Shown in pieces: positions 1 through 10,834 of a stretch of 64,000 bases of DNA (the stretch's first letter is position 1; every line of letters begins with the position of its first letter). The DNA comes from Kitasatospora cinereorecta (GTDB lineage Bacteria > Actinomycetota > Actinomycetes > Streptomycetales > Streptomycetaceae). The stretch is taken from NCBI RefSeq assembly GCF_024172095.1, contig NZ_JAMZDX010000002.1, positions 124,001 to 188,000 of the forward strand, in the 5' to 3' direction. The notes beneath the pieces were generated by a model. The model was given only the letters and a program-made list of their open reading frames with translations. It was not told the DNA's origin and made no database searches. The translations under genes and the position numbers were made by a program.

Positions 1-535
1 GCAGGCCCGCCGTGCACTTGTACGGCAGGCCGCGCTCGGCGCAGCCGGCCAGGAAGGCGGCCAGCTCCGCCTCGTCGGGGAAGGCGTCGGCGCTGAGCCC
101 GCCGGTGCGGTACTTGGCCCGGTACGGCGTCCCGGCCAGCGCGTCCAGGGCGTCCTCCGGCCGGCCGGCGCGCGGGAGTTCGACGGCGGCGGTGACGCCC
201 TCGGGCAGCAGCGCGTCCAGCGCCGCCACCGCCTGCCGTACGTCGGGGTCGGCCAGCTCGACGGTGGCGACCGTCAGACCGGCCGCGTCCGCGAGCGCCG
301 GCGCGAGGTGGGCGCTGCCCTGTGGCAGCACCAGCCCGACCGGCAGATCGGGCCCGGCCAGCGCGGCCAGCTCGCCGATCCGGCCGGCCCCGCACAGCAG
401 CGGGCCGACCGACTCGGCGTACCAGGACGCCCGGTGGGTGCGGTGCGCCGCCACCGCGTCGGGCAGCGGCGCGTCGCCGGGCGGGAAGACCGCCGCGTCG
501 TCGAACAGCCCCGTGAAGAGTGCGGGAACAGTCAT
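1..535 (-). CDS. Conserved protein downstream of hmgA, partial (3' end beyond left edge)
   Basis: The start is an ATG at 535 that overlaps the hmgA stop codon in an ATGA arrangement, so the gene is translationally coupled to hmgA. About 178 residues are visible, beginning MTVPALFTGLFDDAAVFPPG and reaching a PYKCTAG segment at the edge; the rest lies outside the window. The reading frame is Ala/Leu/Gly rich, has no signal peptide or membrane segment, and its alternating hydrophobic strands suggest a soluble alpha/beta, possibly aldolase-like barrel. I do not recognise an assigned function. Its coupling to hmgA suggests a role linked to homogentisate or aromatic catabolism, but that is inference from position only. 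Confidence 0.7.
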   Translation of the reverse strand, partial: MTVPALFTGLFDDAAVFPPGDAPLPDAVAAHRTHRASWYAESVGPLLCGAGRIGELAALAGPDLPVGLVLPQGSAHLAPALADAAGLTVATVELADPDVRQAVAALDALLPEGVTAAVELPRAGRPEDALDALAGTPYRAKYRTGGLSADAFPDEAELAAFLAGCAERGLPYKCTAGL

Positions 536-1722
536 CGCCGCGACCACGTCCAGGCGTAGTTCGGGTCCTCGGAGGCGGTGGCGGCCTCGCCGAGCTCCAG
601 CGGGCGGAAGGTGTCCACCATCACCGCCAGCTCGTCGAAGAACTCCACGCCGATGGAGCGCTCGTACGCGCCCGGCTGCGGGCCGTGGGTGTGGCCGCCC
701 GGGTGCAGCGAGATCGAGCCCTGGCCGATGCCGGAGCCCTTGCGCGCCTCGTAGTTGCCGCCGCAGTAGAACATGACCTCGTCGCTGTCCACGTTGGCGT
801 GGTAGTACGGCACCGGGATGGACAGCGGGTGGTAGTCCACCTTGCGCGGCACGAAGTTGCAGATCACGAAGTTGTTGCCCTCGAAGACCTGATGGGCCGG
901 CGGCGGCTGGTGGATCCGCCCGGTGATCGGCTCGAAGTCGGCGATGTTGAAGGCGTACGGGTAGAGGCAGCCGTCCCAGCCGACCACGTCGAACGGGTGG
1001 TGCGGCACGGTGTACCGGGTGCCCACCACACCGCTGCTGCCGCGGTGCTTGACCAGCACGTCGACCTCGCCGTCGCCGTCCACCACCAGCGGGCCGACCG
1101 GCCCGCGCAGGTCGCGCTCGCAGAACGGCGCGTGCTCCAGCAGCTGCCCGTACTTGGACAGGTAGCGGCGGGCCGGGGTGATGTGGCTGTTGGCCTCGAT
1201 GCAGTACGCCCGCAGCGGCTCGTCGCCGCTCGGCAGCCAGCGGTGGGTGGTGGCCCGGGGGATGATCACATAGTCCCCCTGGCCCACCTCCAGGGTGCCG
1301 AAGACGGTCTCCACCGTGCCGGAGCCCGACTCGACGTACACGCACTCGTCGCCGAGCCCGTTGCGGTACAGCTCGCTCGGGGCCCCGGCGACGACGTACG
1401 AGATCCGCACGTCGCCGTTGCCGAGCACCAGGCGGCGGCCGGCCACCACGTCGGTGGACTTCCACTCCTGGCCCGCGAACAGCTCGTGCAGCTTCAGGTG
1501 CCGGGGGAGCAGCGGGAGGTTGGCGGTGGTGGACTGGTCCGGCAGCTCCCACACCTCGGCGGCGGTCACCGCCGACGGGATGCCCTTGTGGTAGAGCAGC
1601 GAGGAGTCCGAGAAGAAGCCCTCCTCGCCCATCAACTCCTCGTAGTACAGCCCGCCTTCGGGCGTGCGGTGCTGGGTGTGCCGCTTGCGCGGCACATCGC
1701 CGAGCTGCCGGTAGTGCGCCAT
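532..1722 (-). CDS. hmgA: Homogentisate 1,2-dioxygenase
   Basis: The 396-aa product matches the actinobacterial form of homogentisate 1,2-dioxygenase, which opens the homogentisate ring to maleylacetoacetate in tyrosine and phenylalanine breakdown. The N-terminus (GLYYEELMGEEGF), the cupin-like core with PRATTHRW and the C-terminal HPGGHTHGP segment carry the His/Glu ligands expected for the ferrous iron site. It lies 45 bp downstream of hpd on the same strand and overlaps the next gene by ATGA, giving an hpd-hmgA-unknown operon. The ATG at 1722 is preceded by GGGAGACCGGGA, an acceptable ribosome site. The enzyme is cytosolic. Length is slightly shorter than the 430-440 aa eukaryotic and proteobacterial enzymes, as usual in actinomycetes. 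Confidence 0.93.
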   Translation of the reverse strand: MAHYRQLGDVPRKRHTQHRTPEGGLYYEELMGEEGFFSDSSLLYHKGIPSAVTAAEVWELPDQSTTANLPLLPRHLKLHELFAGQEWKSTDVVAGRRLVLGNGDVRISYVVAGAPSELYRNGLGDECVYVESGSGTVETVFGTLEVGQGDYVIIPRATTHRWLPSGDEPLRAYCIEANSHITPARRYLSKYGQLLEHAPFCERDLRGPVGPLVVDGDGEVDVLVKHRGSSGVVGTRYTVPHHPFDVVGWDGCLYPYAFNIADFEPITGRIHQPPPAHQVFEGNNFVICNFVPRKVDYHPLSIPVPYYHANVDSDEVMFYCGGNYEARKGSGIGQGSISLHPGGHTHGPQPGAYERSIGVEFFDELAVMVDTFRPLELGEAATASEDPNYAWTWSRR

Positions 1723-1747
1723 CGTTCCCGGTCTCCCTGTCGACTCT

Positions 1748-4414
<2,667 letters not shown>

Positions 4415-4466
4415 GGGACAACCTCTCCGAGATCCACCGTACGCGCCACGGGTGGGCCGACCACGA

Positions 4467-4540
4467 GGGGCGCGGGGAACTGCGCGCCCGACCACCGCTC
4501 TACGTGAGCGCATGGCCGGTCGCGCAGTTCCCCGCGCCCC
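4467..4540. repeat. Perfect 20-bp inverted repeat (Streptomyces intergenic stem-loop family)
   Basis: GGGGCGCGGGGAACTGCGCG at 4467-4486 is exactly repeated in inverted orientation at 4521-4540, with a 34-bp loop. A related, imperfect copy occurs at 58727-58802. Sequences of this kind are scattered between genes in Streptomyces and can act as terminators. Here it lies between two divergent genes, so it terminates nothing obvious. A second small hairpin (GAGGGCC, GCA, GGCCCTC) is at 4567-4583. Confidence 0.9.
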
Positions 4541-4649
4541 TGGGTTCACGCGTCCCGTCCCGTTTGAGGGCCGCAGGCCCTCGTGGTTGGGACGGCGGGA
4601 TGGCGAATGTGGGTCGCAGAGCCCCTGCGTGACGCCCGAAGGAGTCCCC

Positions 4650-5819
4650 GTGACCACCACCGAAACCCTGTCCCACGGACTGTTCACCCGAGGCGAGCCG
4701 GTCAGCGCCTGGACGGTCGCCACCGCCCTCCCCGTCACCTACGAGGTCCGTTTCACCCCCCGCCTGCTGGACCCGGCCAACCCCGCGCTCGGCAACGCCG
4801 GAGGCGCCGGTGGCCGCCGGCTGGTGGTCGTCGAGGAGACGGTCGACCGGCTGTACGGCGGGCGGATCCGCCGCTGGTTCGAGGCCCGCGGACTGCCGTA
4901 CCGCCTGTGCGTGCTGCCCGCGCACGAGCAGGTCAAGACCATGGACTCGGTCTACCGGGTGGTCGAGCAGATGGACCGCTTCGGCCTCGCCCGGCGTGGC
5001 GAGCCGGTGCTCGCCGTCGGCGGCGGCGTGCTGATGGACGTGGTCGGCCTGGCGTGCAGCCTGTACCGCCGCTCCACCCCCTTCGTCCGGATCCCGACCA
5101 CGCTGATCGGCCTGGTGGACGCCGGTGTCGGCGCCAAGACGGGCGTCAACTTCGGCGACCACAAGAACCGGCTGGGCACCTACCATCCGGCCGTCGCCAC
5201 CCTGCTCGACCCGGCGTTCCTCGCCACGCTGGACCGGCGGCACCTCGGCAACGGCATGGCGGAGATCCTCAAGATCGCCCTGGTCCGGGACCGCCGCCTG
5301 TTCGAACGGCTCGACCGTGACGGCGAGGCGCTGGTCGCCGAGCGGTTCCAGGGACCGACCCCGGGCGGCGAGGTGCTGACCCGGGCGGTCCACGGGATGC
5401 TCTCCGAGCTGCAGCCCAACCTCTGGGAGCACCGGCTGGAACGCTCCATGGACTACGGCCACTCGTTCAGTCCGACGGTGGAGATGCGGGCGCTGCCCGA
5501 ACTGCTGCACGGCGAGGCGGTCTGCCTCGACATGGCCCTCACCACCGTCATCGCCCACCGGCGCGGACTGCTCGACACCGGGCAGCGGGACCGGATCCAC
5601 CGGTTGATGCGCCGTCTCGGCCTGCCGGTGTGGCACCCGCTGATCGAACCGGCCACCCTCGGCGACGCCCTGACCGACACCGTCCGCCACCGCGACGGCC
5701 GGCAGCGCTTCCCGCTCCCGATCGGGATCGGCGACTGCTGCTTCGTCGACGACGTCACCGCGGCCGAACTCGCCGCGGCCGCCCGCGAGACCGAGGAGCT
5801 GTCGTGCGCCGCACGGTGA
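4650..5819 (+). CDS. Sedoheptulose-7-phosphate cyclase, 2-epi-5-epi-valiolone synthase type
   Basis: The 389-aa product belongs to the dehydroquinate-synthase-fold sugar phosphate cyclases and most resembles the AcbC/ValA/CetA branch, which cyclises sedoheptulose 7-phosphate to a C7 cyclitol. Visible motifs: NAD-binding VGGGVLMDVVG (123-133), substrate segment PTTLIGLVDAGVGAKTGVN (149-167) with Lys163, HKNRLGTYHP (171-180), and zinc ligands Glu205 (GNGMAEILK), His271 (DYGHSFSPT) and His287 (LLHGEA). The GTG start at 4650 follows GAAGGAG. The gene opens an eleven-gene set in which most neighbours overlap. The exact product stereochemistry (2-epi-5-epi-valiolone or 2-epi-valiolone) cannot be read from the sequence. 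Primary-metabolism dehydroquinate synthase is less likely because the DHQS GGVVGDLAGF form is absent. Confidence 0.88.
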   Translation: MTTTETLSHGLFTRGEPVSAWTVATALPVTYEVRFTPRLLDPANPALGNAGGAGGRRLVVVEETVDRLYGGRIRRWFEARGLPYRLCVLPAHEQVKTMDSVYRVVEQMDRFGLARRGEPVLAVGGGVLMDVVGLACSLYRRSTPFVRIPTTLIGLVDAGVGAKTGVNFGDHKNRLGTYHPAVATLLDPAFLATLDRRHLGNGMAEILKIALVRDRRLFERLDRDGEALVAERFQGPTPGGEVLTRAVHGMLSELQPNLWEHRLERSMDYGHSFSPTVEMRALPELLHGEAVCLDMALTTVIAHRRGLLDTGQRDRIHRLMRRLGLPVWHPLIEPATLGDALTDTVRHRDGRQRFPLPIGIGDCCFVDDVTAAELAAAARETEELSCAAR

Positions 5820-6547
5820 TCCTCGCCGACACCCGCGCCCCCGCCGACGTGCACGGCGTGCACGGCACCGAGGGCCTGACCCAGTGGGCGTGCCTCGCCC
5901 GCCGGGTCGGGCTGAACGGCGCCTGGGAGGCGGTCGAATGGGCCCGCATCCCGCCGGGCGGCGTCAGCGGGGAACACCGGCACACCCGGACCGAGGAGGT
6001 CTACGTCCTGCTCGCCGGCCACGGGGAGATCACCCTCGACGGCCGCCCCCACCCCGTCCGCGCCGGGGACGCGGTCCTCACCGGGCTCGGCACCCGGCAC
6101 GGACTGCGCAACCTCGGCACCCGACCCCTGGAATGGCTGGTGATCGAAATGCCCGCCGCCCCTGCCCCCGTCCCCGCCACCGTCCCCGCGCCCCGTGCGC
6201 CCGTACTCCACCACGCGGTGGTGACCAATCTCCGCCGGATCGGCCCGGTCGACCCCCGGATCGTCCTCACCGGCCCGCTCCGGCTGCTGGAGGCCGACAG
6301 CCTCCCGTACGGCGGACGGCTCCCGCTCCGGGCCGACCGGGTCGAGCACACCCTGTTCGTCACCGGCGGGTCCGGGCGGGCCGCGATCGGGGACGACGTC
6401 CGGGTCCCGCTCGTCCCGGGACGCTGCCTCACCCTGCCGCTCGGCAGCCGGGCCCTGGTCGTCGCCGGCGTCGACGGGCTCAGCTACGTCCACGCCGAAC
6501 TCCTCGCCCCGGCCGGCCCCGAGCCGGAGGGAGGCGGCTCCCGGTGA
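5804..6547 (+). CDS. Two-domain cupin protein of the cyclitol cluster
   Basis: The 247-aa protein starts at a GTG that lies inside the end of the cyclase gene (16-nt overlap) behind a GAGGAG ribosome site; a longer open frame upstream is out-of-frame overlap with the cyclase. The N-terminal cupin has a full metal site: GEHRHTRTEE (HxH and Glu) followed by RHGLRN. The C-terminal half (about 150-240) is a second cupin-like fold without the His pattern, marked by VDPRIVLTGPLR and TLPLGSR. That second half is clearly homologous to the separate small protein at 8305-8625. It could be an isomerase, an oxygenase or a sugar-binding protein; the substrate is presumably a cyclitol from the preceding cyclase. 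Confidence 0.78.
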   Translation: MRRTVILADTRAPADVHGVHGTEGLTQWACLARRVGLNGAWEAVEWARIPPGGVSGEHRHTRTEEVYVLLAGHGEITLDGRPHPVRAGDAVLTGLGTRHGLRNLGTRPLEWLVIEMPAAPAPVPATVPAPRAPVLHHAVVTNLRRIGPVDPRIVLTGPLRLLEADSLPYGGRLPLRADRVEHTLFVTGGSGRAAIGDDVRVPLVPGRCLTLPLGSRALVVAGVDGLSYVHAELLAPAGPEPEGGGSR

Positions 6548-6936
6548 TCGTCGCCGACCGTGCCCACCCCGCCGTCCACCTCGGGCCCGGCACCCAGCGG
6601 CTGCGCACCCGCTGCCTGGCCCGGCGGGGCATGCTGCACAGCGAGTGCGAGGCGTTCGACCACCTGCGGATCAGCCCCGGTGCCTGCTTCGACCTCCCGG
6701 GACGGGACGGCACCGAGGCGGCCTGGTACGTGCTGTCCGGGCTGGCAGCCCTGCTCGACTGCCCGGAGCAGCCGCACCGCACCCTCGCCGCCGGCGACCT
6801 GCTGCTGGCCCCCGACGGCCGACGGGTCCACCTGCACGGCGGACCCTTCGGCGCCGAGCTGCTCTGCCTCACCGTCCTCCCCGACGGGATCAGCACCGAA
6901 CTTCCCCCGCGCCGACCCGATCTGACCCGCCCCTGA
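6544..6936 (+). CDS. Small cupin-like protein
   Basis: The 130-aa product begins at a GTG overlapping the previous stop (GTGA). Its core reads EAFDHLRISPGACFDLPGRD, then GTEAAWYVLSG and AAGDLLLAPDG, a cupin-like strand order without the HxH...H metal ligands. It is a paralogue of the gene at 8622-9026, which has DAFDHLALDPGAEHLLPARTG and GTESAWYVLRG in the same places. I infer a non-catalytic or non-metal cupin, perhaps a partner of the adjacent cupin or the cyclase. A 165-bp gap without a gene follows before the next coding sequence. Confidence 0.72.
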   Translation: MIVADRAHPAVHLGPGTQRLRTRCLARRGMLHSECEAFDHLRISPGACFDLPGRDGTEAAWYVLSGLAALLDCPEQPHRTLAAGDLLLAPDGRRVHLHGGPFGAELLCLTVLPDGISTELPPRRPDLTRP

Positions 6937-7101
6937 ATCACACCAGTCGCCGGGCGCCGCCTCCCACCCAGGGACGCGGCGCCCGGCGTTGCCGCGAGCG
7001 CTGCCGGGACCGGGAGGCGGACCGGAACGGGCCCGGCGGCTCAGGCGCCCGGGGCGGCGGGCGCCGCAGCGTGGTGGGGTCGACCCGAAGGAGTGAGTGC
7101 G

Positions 7102-8262
7102 ATGGCCGACCCCGACGACACCGCCGAACTCGACCGCGACCTGCAACTCGGCCCGGCCCGCGTCCGCCTGACGGTCCGCAGCGGCGACACCGGCTGGCAC
7201 GAGCTCCACCGCGAACTCGACGCCCTGCCCGCCGCCCGCTGCACCGTCCTCGCCGACCCCGGCACCGCGCCCGGACTGCTCGCCCGGATCCGCCCCGGCG
7301 CGCCCGTCCTGCACACCGACGGCGCCGCCACCCTGAGCGACGTCGAGCGCCTCGCCGAACGGCTGCTCGCCGCCGGCGCCGGGCGGGACACCGTCCTGCT
7401 GGCCGTCGGCGGACCGGACGTCGCCAACCTGGGCGGGCTGCTGGCCGCCCTGCTGTTCCAGGGCTGCCGGCTGGTCCAGGTCCCCACCACGCTCGGCGCG
7501 CTCTGCGGGCCCGCGCTGTCGCTGCGCCACACCGTCGCCTCCGGCGTGCTCGGCGCCTGGCACGCGCCCCAGCTCGTCCTCGGACAGCTGGACTTCCTCG
7601 ACCGGCAGCCCGTCGACGGGCTCCGCGCCGACCTGGCGGAGGTCGTCCGGCACGTCCTGGCCGTCTGCCCCGGGCCGTACGACCGCGTCGCCGCCTCCCT
7701 GCGACGGGAGGGCCGCCCGAGCCGCCGCGAGCTGGTCGCGTACGTGGCGCTGTGCGCCGACGCCCGGGCCGCCGTGCTCGCGTACGACCCGCAGGAGCGC
7801 GGGCCCGGCCTGGCCCTGGAGTACGGGCGCACGCTGGGCCGGGCGATCCGGCTGCTGTGCGGCGGCGACCTGCCCGTCGGGCACGCCGACGCGCTCGGGA
7901 TGCTCACCGCCGCGCGGATCGCCGTCCGGCGCGGGCTGCTCGACCGCGAGGGCGAGCGGGCCCACCTGGAACTGTTGGCCGCCGCCCGCCTGCCGCTCGT
8001 CCCGCCCGTCCCGATCGACCCGGCCGCCTTCCCCGCCGCGGTCCGCCTCGCCGCCGCCCGCAGCGGCCGGCGCGGCCTGGTCCTGCTCGACGCCCCGGGA
8101 CAGCCGCACTGCACCGACGGCAGCCTGCTCACCGACGTCGACGACGCGACCCTCCGCCACGCGGCCGACGCCCTGGCGGACCGCGGCACCGTGCCCGCTC
8201 AGGCAGGTGGTGGGGCGGGGACGGGACGCGGTGCCCGTGTGCCCGGGACAGCGGGTGGGTGA
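7102..8262 (+). CDS. Degenerate dehydroquinate-synthase-fold protein (cyclase paralogue)
   Basis: The 386-aa product has the length and order of a sugar phosphate cyclase but several hallmark residues are altered. The NAD segment is AVGGPDVANLGG (101-112) instead of GGGVLMDVVG; PTTLGALCGPALSLRHTV (128-145) keeps PTTL but has lost the conserved Asp and Lys; of the three zinc ligands Glu180 (DLAEVV) and His261 (VGHADA) remain while the middle His has become Arg243 (EYGRTL). ATG 7102 was chosen over GTG 7093 because AAGGAG sits 8 nt upstream. It may be a pseudoenzyme partner of the cyclase at 4650 or an enzyme with changed chemistry. The frame is intact, so this is not a decaying pseudogene. Confidence 0.8.
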   Translation: MADPDDTAELDRDLQLGPARVRLTVRSGDTGWHELHRELDALPAARCTVLADPGTAPGLLARIRPGAPVLHTDGAATLSDVERLAERLLAAGAGRDTVLLAVGGPDVANLGGLLAALLFQGCRLVQVPTTLGALCGPALSLRHTVASGVLGAWHAPQLVLGQLDFLDRQPVDGLRADLAEVVRHVLAVCPGPYDRVAASLRREGRPSRRELVAYVALCADARAAVLAYDPQERGPGLALEYGRTLGRAIRLLCGGDLPVGHADALGMLTAARIAVRRGLLDREGERAHLELLAAARLPLVPPVPIDPAAFPAAVRLAAARSGRRGLVLLDAPGQPHCTDGSLLTDVDDATLRHAADALADRGTVPAQAGGGAGTGRGARVPGTAGG

Positions 8263-8304
8263 GGGTCGTGGCAGGAGATCGAACCGGACACCGGGAGGCC
8301 CGAG

Positions 8305-8625
8305 ATGACCAGGACCGCCATCACCGCGTTGCGGCGCGGCCGTGCCGTCGACCCCGGCCGGGTGCTCAGTGGGCCGCTGCGTGCGGTGGGGCGCCGGTGG
8401 CTGGAGGCGGGGGAGGCCGTCGACCTCGTCGCCGAGGGCCGTGAGCACGCGGTCTACGTCACCGCCGGCACCGGCACCGCCGAAACCCCCGGCGGCGAGG
8501 TGCCGCTGGCGGAGGGCACGGCGGTCACCCTGCCGCTCGGCTCCCGCACCACCCTCACCGCGGCCGAGGAGGGCCTGGAGTACTTCCACGCCGTCCTGGC
8601 CGTCCCCCGAGGAGGCCCCCGATGA
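8305..8625 (+). CDS. Small cupin-like protein, paralogue of the C-terminal half of the 5804 gene
   Basis: The 106-aa product contains VDPGRVLSGPLR, EHAVYVTAGTGTA and VTLPLGSR, matching the second domain of the protein at 5804-6547 (VDPRIVLTGPLR, EHTLFVTGGSGRA, LTLPLGSR). There is no metal-ligand His pattern. It overlaps the next gene by ATGA. Together with its neighbours on both sides it forms a degenerate-cyclase, cupin, cupin triplet that mirrors the cyclase, cupin, cupin triplet upstream. Function unknown; probably a structural or binding subunit. Confidence 0.72.
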   Translation: MTRTAITALRRGRAVDPGRVLSGPLRAVGRRWLEAGEAVDLVAEGREHAVYVTAGTGTAETPGGEVPLAEGTAVTLPLGSRTTLTAAEEGLEYFHAVLAVPRGGPR

Positions 8626-9026
8626 TCGTCGTCACCACCCCCACCGCGGCGACCGCGCTGCTGCTCGGCGCGGACGCGCCCGGCGCCCGGGTCCGCTCGC
8701 TGACGCCGTACGGCGCACTGCGCAGCGCCACCGACGCGTTCGACCACCTCGCGCTCGACCCGGGCGCCGAACACCTGCTCCCGGCCCGGACCGGCACCGA
8801 GTCGGCCTGGTACGTGCTGCGCGGCCCGGCGCTGGCCGAACGGCTGCCGGACGGCGCCCAGCACCTCGCCGACGCCGGCGACCTGCTGCTCGTCCCGCGC
8901 GGCGGCGGCCTGCGGCTCTCCGCCGGACCGGGCGGCGCCGAGCTGCTCCGGCTGGCCCTGGCCGCCCCGACCGCCACCCCCCGGCCCGCCCGTCGCGGCG
9001 CCCCCACCCGAAGGACCCGGCCGTGA
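8622..9026 (+). CDS. Small cupin-like protein, paralogue of the 6544 gene
   Basis: The 134-aa product starts MIVVTTPT and carries DAFDHLALDPG, GTESAWYVLRG and DAGDLLLVPRG, aligning along its length with the 130-aa protein at 6544-6936. It lacks the HxH...E...H metal site of classical cupins. The start codon overlaps the previous stop (ATGA) and its own stop overlaps the next start (GTGA). The C-terminal 20 residues are Pro/Arg/Thr rich and may be a disordered tail. No function can be assigned beyond membership of the cyclitol set. Confidence 0.72.
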   Translation: MIVVTTPTAATALLLGADAPGARVRSLTPYGALRSATDAFDHLALDPGAEHLLPARTGTESAWYVLRGPALAERLPDGAQHLADAGDLLLVPRGGGLRLSAGPGGAELLRLALAAPTATPRPARRGAPTRRTRP

Positions 9027-10036
9027 ACGACACCATGACCGCGCTGCGGATCGAGGCCCCGCACCGGGCCGCCCTCGCGCGGATCCCCGAACCCTCCCCG
9101 CCGCCGGGGGAGTTGCTGATCCGGACCGGACTGGTCGGCCTCTGCGGCACCGACCTGGAGCTGCTGCACGGCACCGCCTCGTACCTGCGGGACGGCCGGG
9201 CCCGCTATCCGCTGGTGCCGGGGCACGAGTGGGTCGGCACCGTGGTCGACGGCGACGCCGAATTCCCGACGGGCCAACGGGTGGTGGGACACACCATGGT
9301 GCCGTGCGGCCTGTGCCCGAGGTGCCAGGCCGGACGGCGGGCCCTGTGCCGGCGGCTCACCGAGGTCGGCCTGTACGGCCGGCCGGGTGCCGCCGCCGAG
9401 TACCTGACCATGCCACGGACCTCGCTGACCGCCGTCCCGGACGCGGTGGACGACACCGCCGCCGCGCTGGTCGAGCCCGCCGTCACGGTCGTCGGCGCGC
9501 TGGAGCGGGCGGGCTGCCGCCTGCCCGACCGGGTGGCGGTGATCGGCACCGGCACGATCGGTCTGCTGGCGGTCCAACTCGCCGCCAGGCTGGCCGGATC
9601 GGTCGACGCGATCGGCATCGACCCGGCCGGGCGCGCACTCGCCCGGCGCTGCGGCGCGGTGCGCGCCACCACGCCCGAGGAGGCGGACGACGGCGCGTAC
9701 TCGCTGGTCGTCGAGGCGTCCGGCGCGGCGCCGTCCTTCCTGCGCGGACTGCGCCTGCTGGAGCCGGGCGGCCGGCTGGCGGTGGTCGGGGTGGCCGGCG
9801 CGCCGGCCGAGGGCTTCGTACCCGGCGAACTCGCCCTGCGCGGACTGGAGGTGATCGGGGTCCGGCACGGGCTCGACCACTACCACCGCACCGTCCGGCT
9901 GTTCCGGGACGGCGTGCTGGACGCCGAGCCGCTGGTCGCGGCCGTGCTGCCGCCCGGCGCCGAGGCGTTCGACCGGCTGCAGCACGGCCGCAGCGGACCG
10001 CCCAAGATCCTGCTCGACTTCGGAGGCACCCGATGA
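9023..10036 (+). CDS. Zinc-dependent alcohol/polyol dehydrogenase (MDR family)
   Basis: The 337-aa product is a medium-chain NAD(P)-dependent dehydrogenase, probably oxidising a cyclitol hydroxyl. Catalytic-zinc residues are seen in GLCGTDLEL (Cys) and VPGHEWVG (His, Glu); the structural-zinc cysteines are the CGLCPRCQ...C cluster; the cofactor fold has VIGTGTIGLLAVQLA. It resembles threonine/sorbitol dehydrogenases. The GTG at 9023 overlaps the preceding stop and has AAGGA upstream; an in-frame ATG at 9035 is an alternative. Its own stop overlaps the next ATG. Confidence 0.85.
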   Translation: MNDTMTALRIEAPHRAALARIPEPSPPPGELLIRTGLVGLCGTDLELLHGTASYLRDGRARYPLVPGHEWVGTVVDGDAEFPTGQRVVGHTMVPCGLCPRCQAGRRALCRRLTEVGLYGRPGAAAEYLTMPRTSLTAVPDAVDDTAAALVEPAVTVVGALERAGCRLPDRVAVIGTGTIGLLAVQLAARLAGSVDAIGIDPAGRALARRCGAVRATTPEEADDGAYSLVVEASGAAPSFLRGLRLLEPGGRLAVVGVAGAPAEGFVPGELALRGLEVIGVRHGLDHYHRTVRLFRDGVLDAEPLVAAVLPPGAEAFDRLQHGRSGPPKILLDFGGTR

Positions 10037-10758
10037 TCCTCGTTCCCTCGGCCGTTCCCCGCTCCGTCCCCGACCTGCGGCGGGTGGTCGCCGCCCCGCA
10101 CGGCACGGTCACCGTCCACGCGCTGGCCGCAGGCGAACGGCTGGAGGTGCTCGCCGCCGGGGAGGAGGCGCACGTCGTGCTGGTCGGCTGCGCCCGCTGG
10201 GGCCGGGCGCTGCTGCTGCCCGGCGAGGGCGTGCACCAGCAGCCCGGCAGCCGGGCGGTGTTCACCGCCGAGGGCGGCCCGCTGATCCTCTTCGCGGCGA
10301 GTGCCGCCGTACGTGCGGTGGGGGCGGTGGGAGCGGTGGGTGCCGCACCGGGCCCGCCGCGGCGGCTCGCGGCGGGCGACGGCGACCGGACGCTGGCGCG
10401 CACCGGCGGCTTCGACGGCATGGGTGTGCGCTGGCTGGCCACCACGCAGAGCGTCGGCGCCCGCCGACTGACCGTCGCCACCTCGGCGTTCACCCCGGGC
10501 GGCCGCCACGAGCTGCACCGCCATCCGGCGGCCGGCGAGTTCTTCCTGGTGCTGACCGGGGGAGGCGAGCACCTCACCGAACGCGGCCCGGTCCGCCTGG
10601 CCGCCGGAGACCTCGCCTACGTCCCGGCCGGCGAGTGGCACGGCTACCGCACCGACCCCGACCGCACCACCACCGCCCTGTACGGCTACCTGGGCGCCGG
10701 GAGCCTCACCGCCGCCGGGTACCAGGTGAAGCCCGCCGCGCGGGCGGAGGCGTCGTGA
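10033..10758 (+). CDS. Bicupin protein with an intact C-terminal metal site
   Basis: The 241-aa product has an N-terminal cupin-like half (about 1-95), an Ala/Val/Gly linker near 100-112 with a repeated VGA motif, and a C-terminal cupin (about 130-225) that keeps a complete metal signature: HELHRHPAAGEFF (HxH, Glu) and GEWHGY (His). It starts at an ATG overlapping the dehydrogenase stop. The C-terminal half is the likely catalytic or ligand-binding part. It is the fifth cupin-like product of the cluster. Possible roles include an isomerase or dehydratase of a cyclitol ketone; the sequence does not decide. Confidence 0.75.
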   Translation: MILVPSAVPRSVPDLRRVVAAPHGTVTVHALAAGERLEVLAAGEEAHVVLVGCARWGRALLLPGEGVHQQPGSRAVFTAEGGPLILFAASAAVRAVGAVGAVGAAPGPPRRLAAGDGDRTLARTGGFDGMGVRWLATTQSVGARRLTVATSAFTPGGRHELHRHPAAGEFFLVLTGGGEHLTERGPVRLAAGDLAYVPAGEWHGYRTDPDRTTTALYGYLGAGSLTAAGYQVKPAARAEAS

Positions 10759-10834
10759 TCCCCGGCCTCGCTCGGCACCACCTCGTGGATCGCCATCGCC
10801 CGGCCCGTCGCACCCCTGACTTCTGGAGGAGCAG

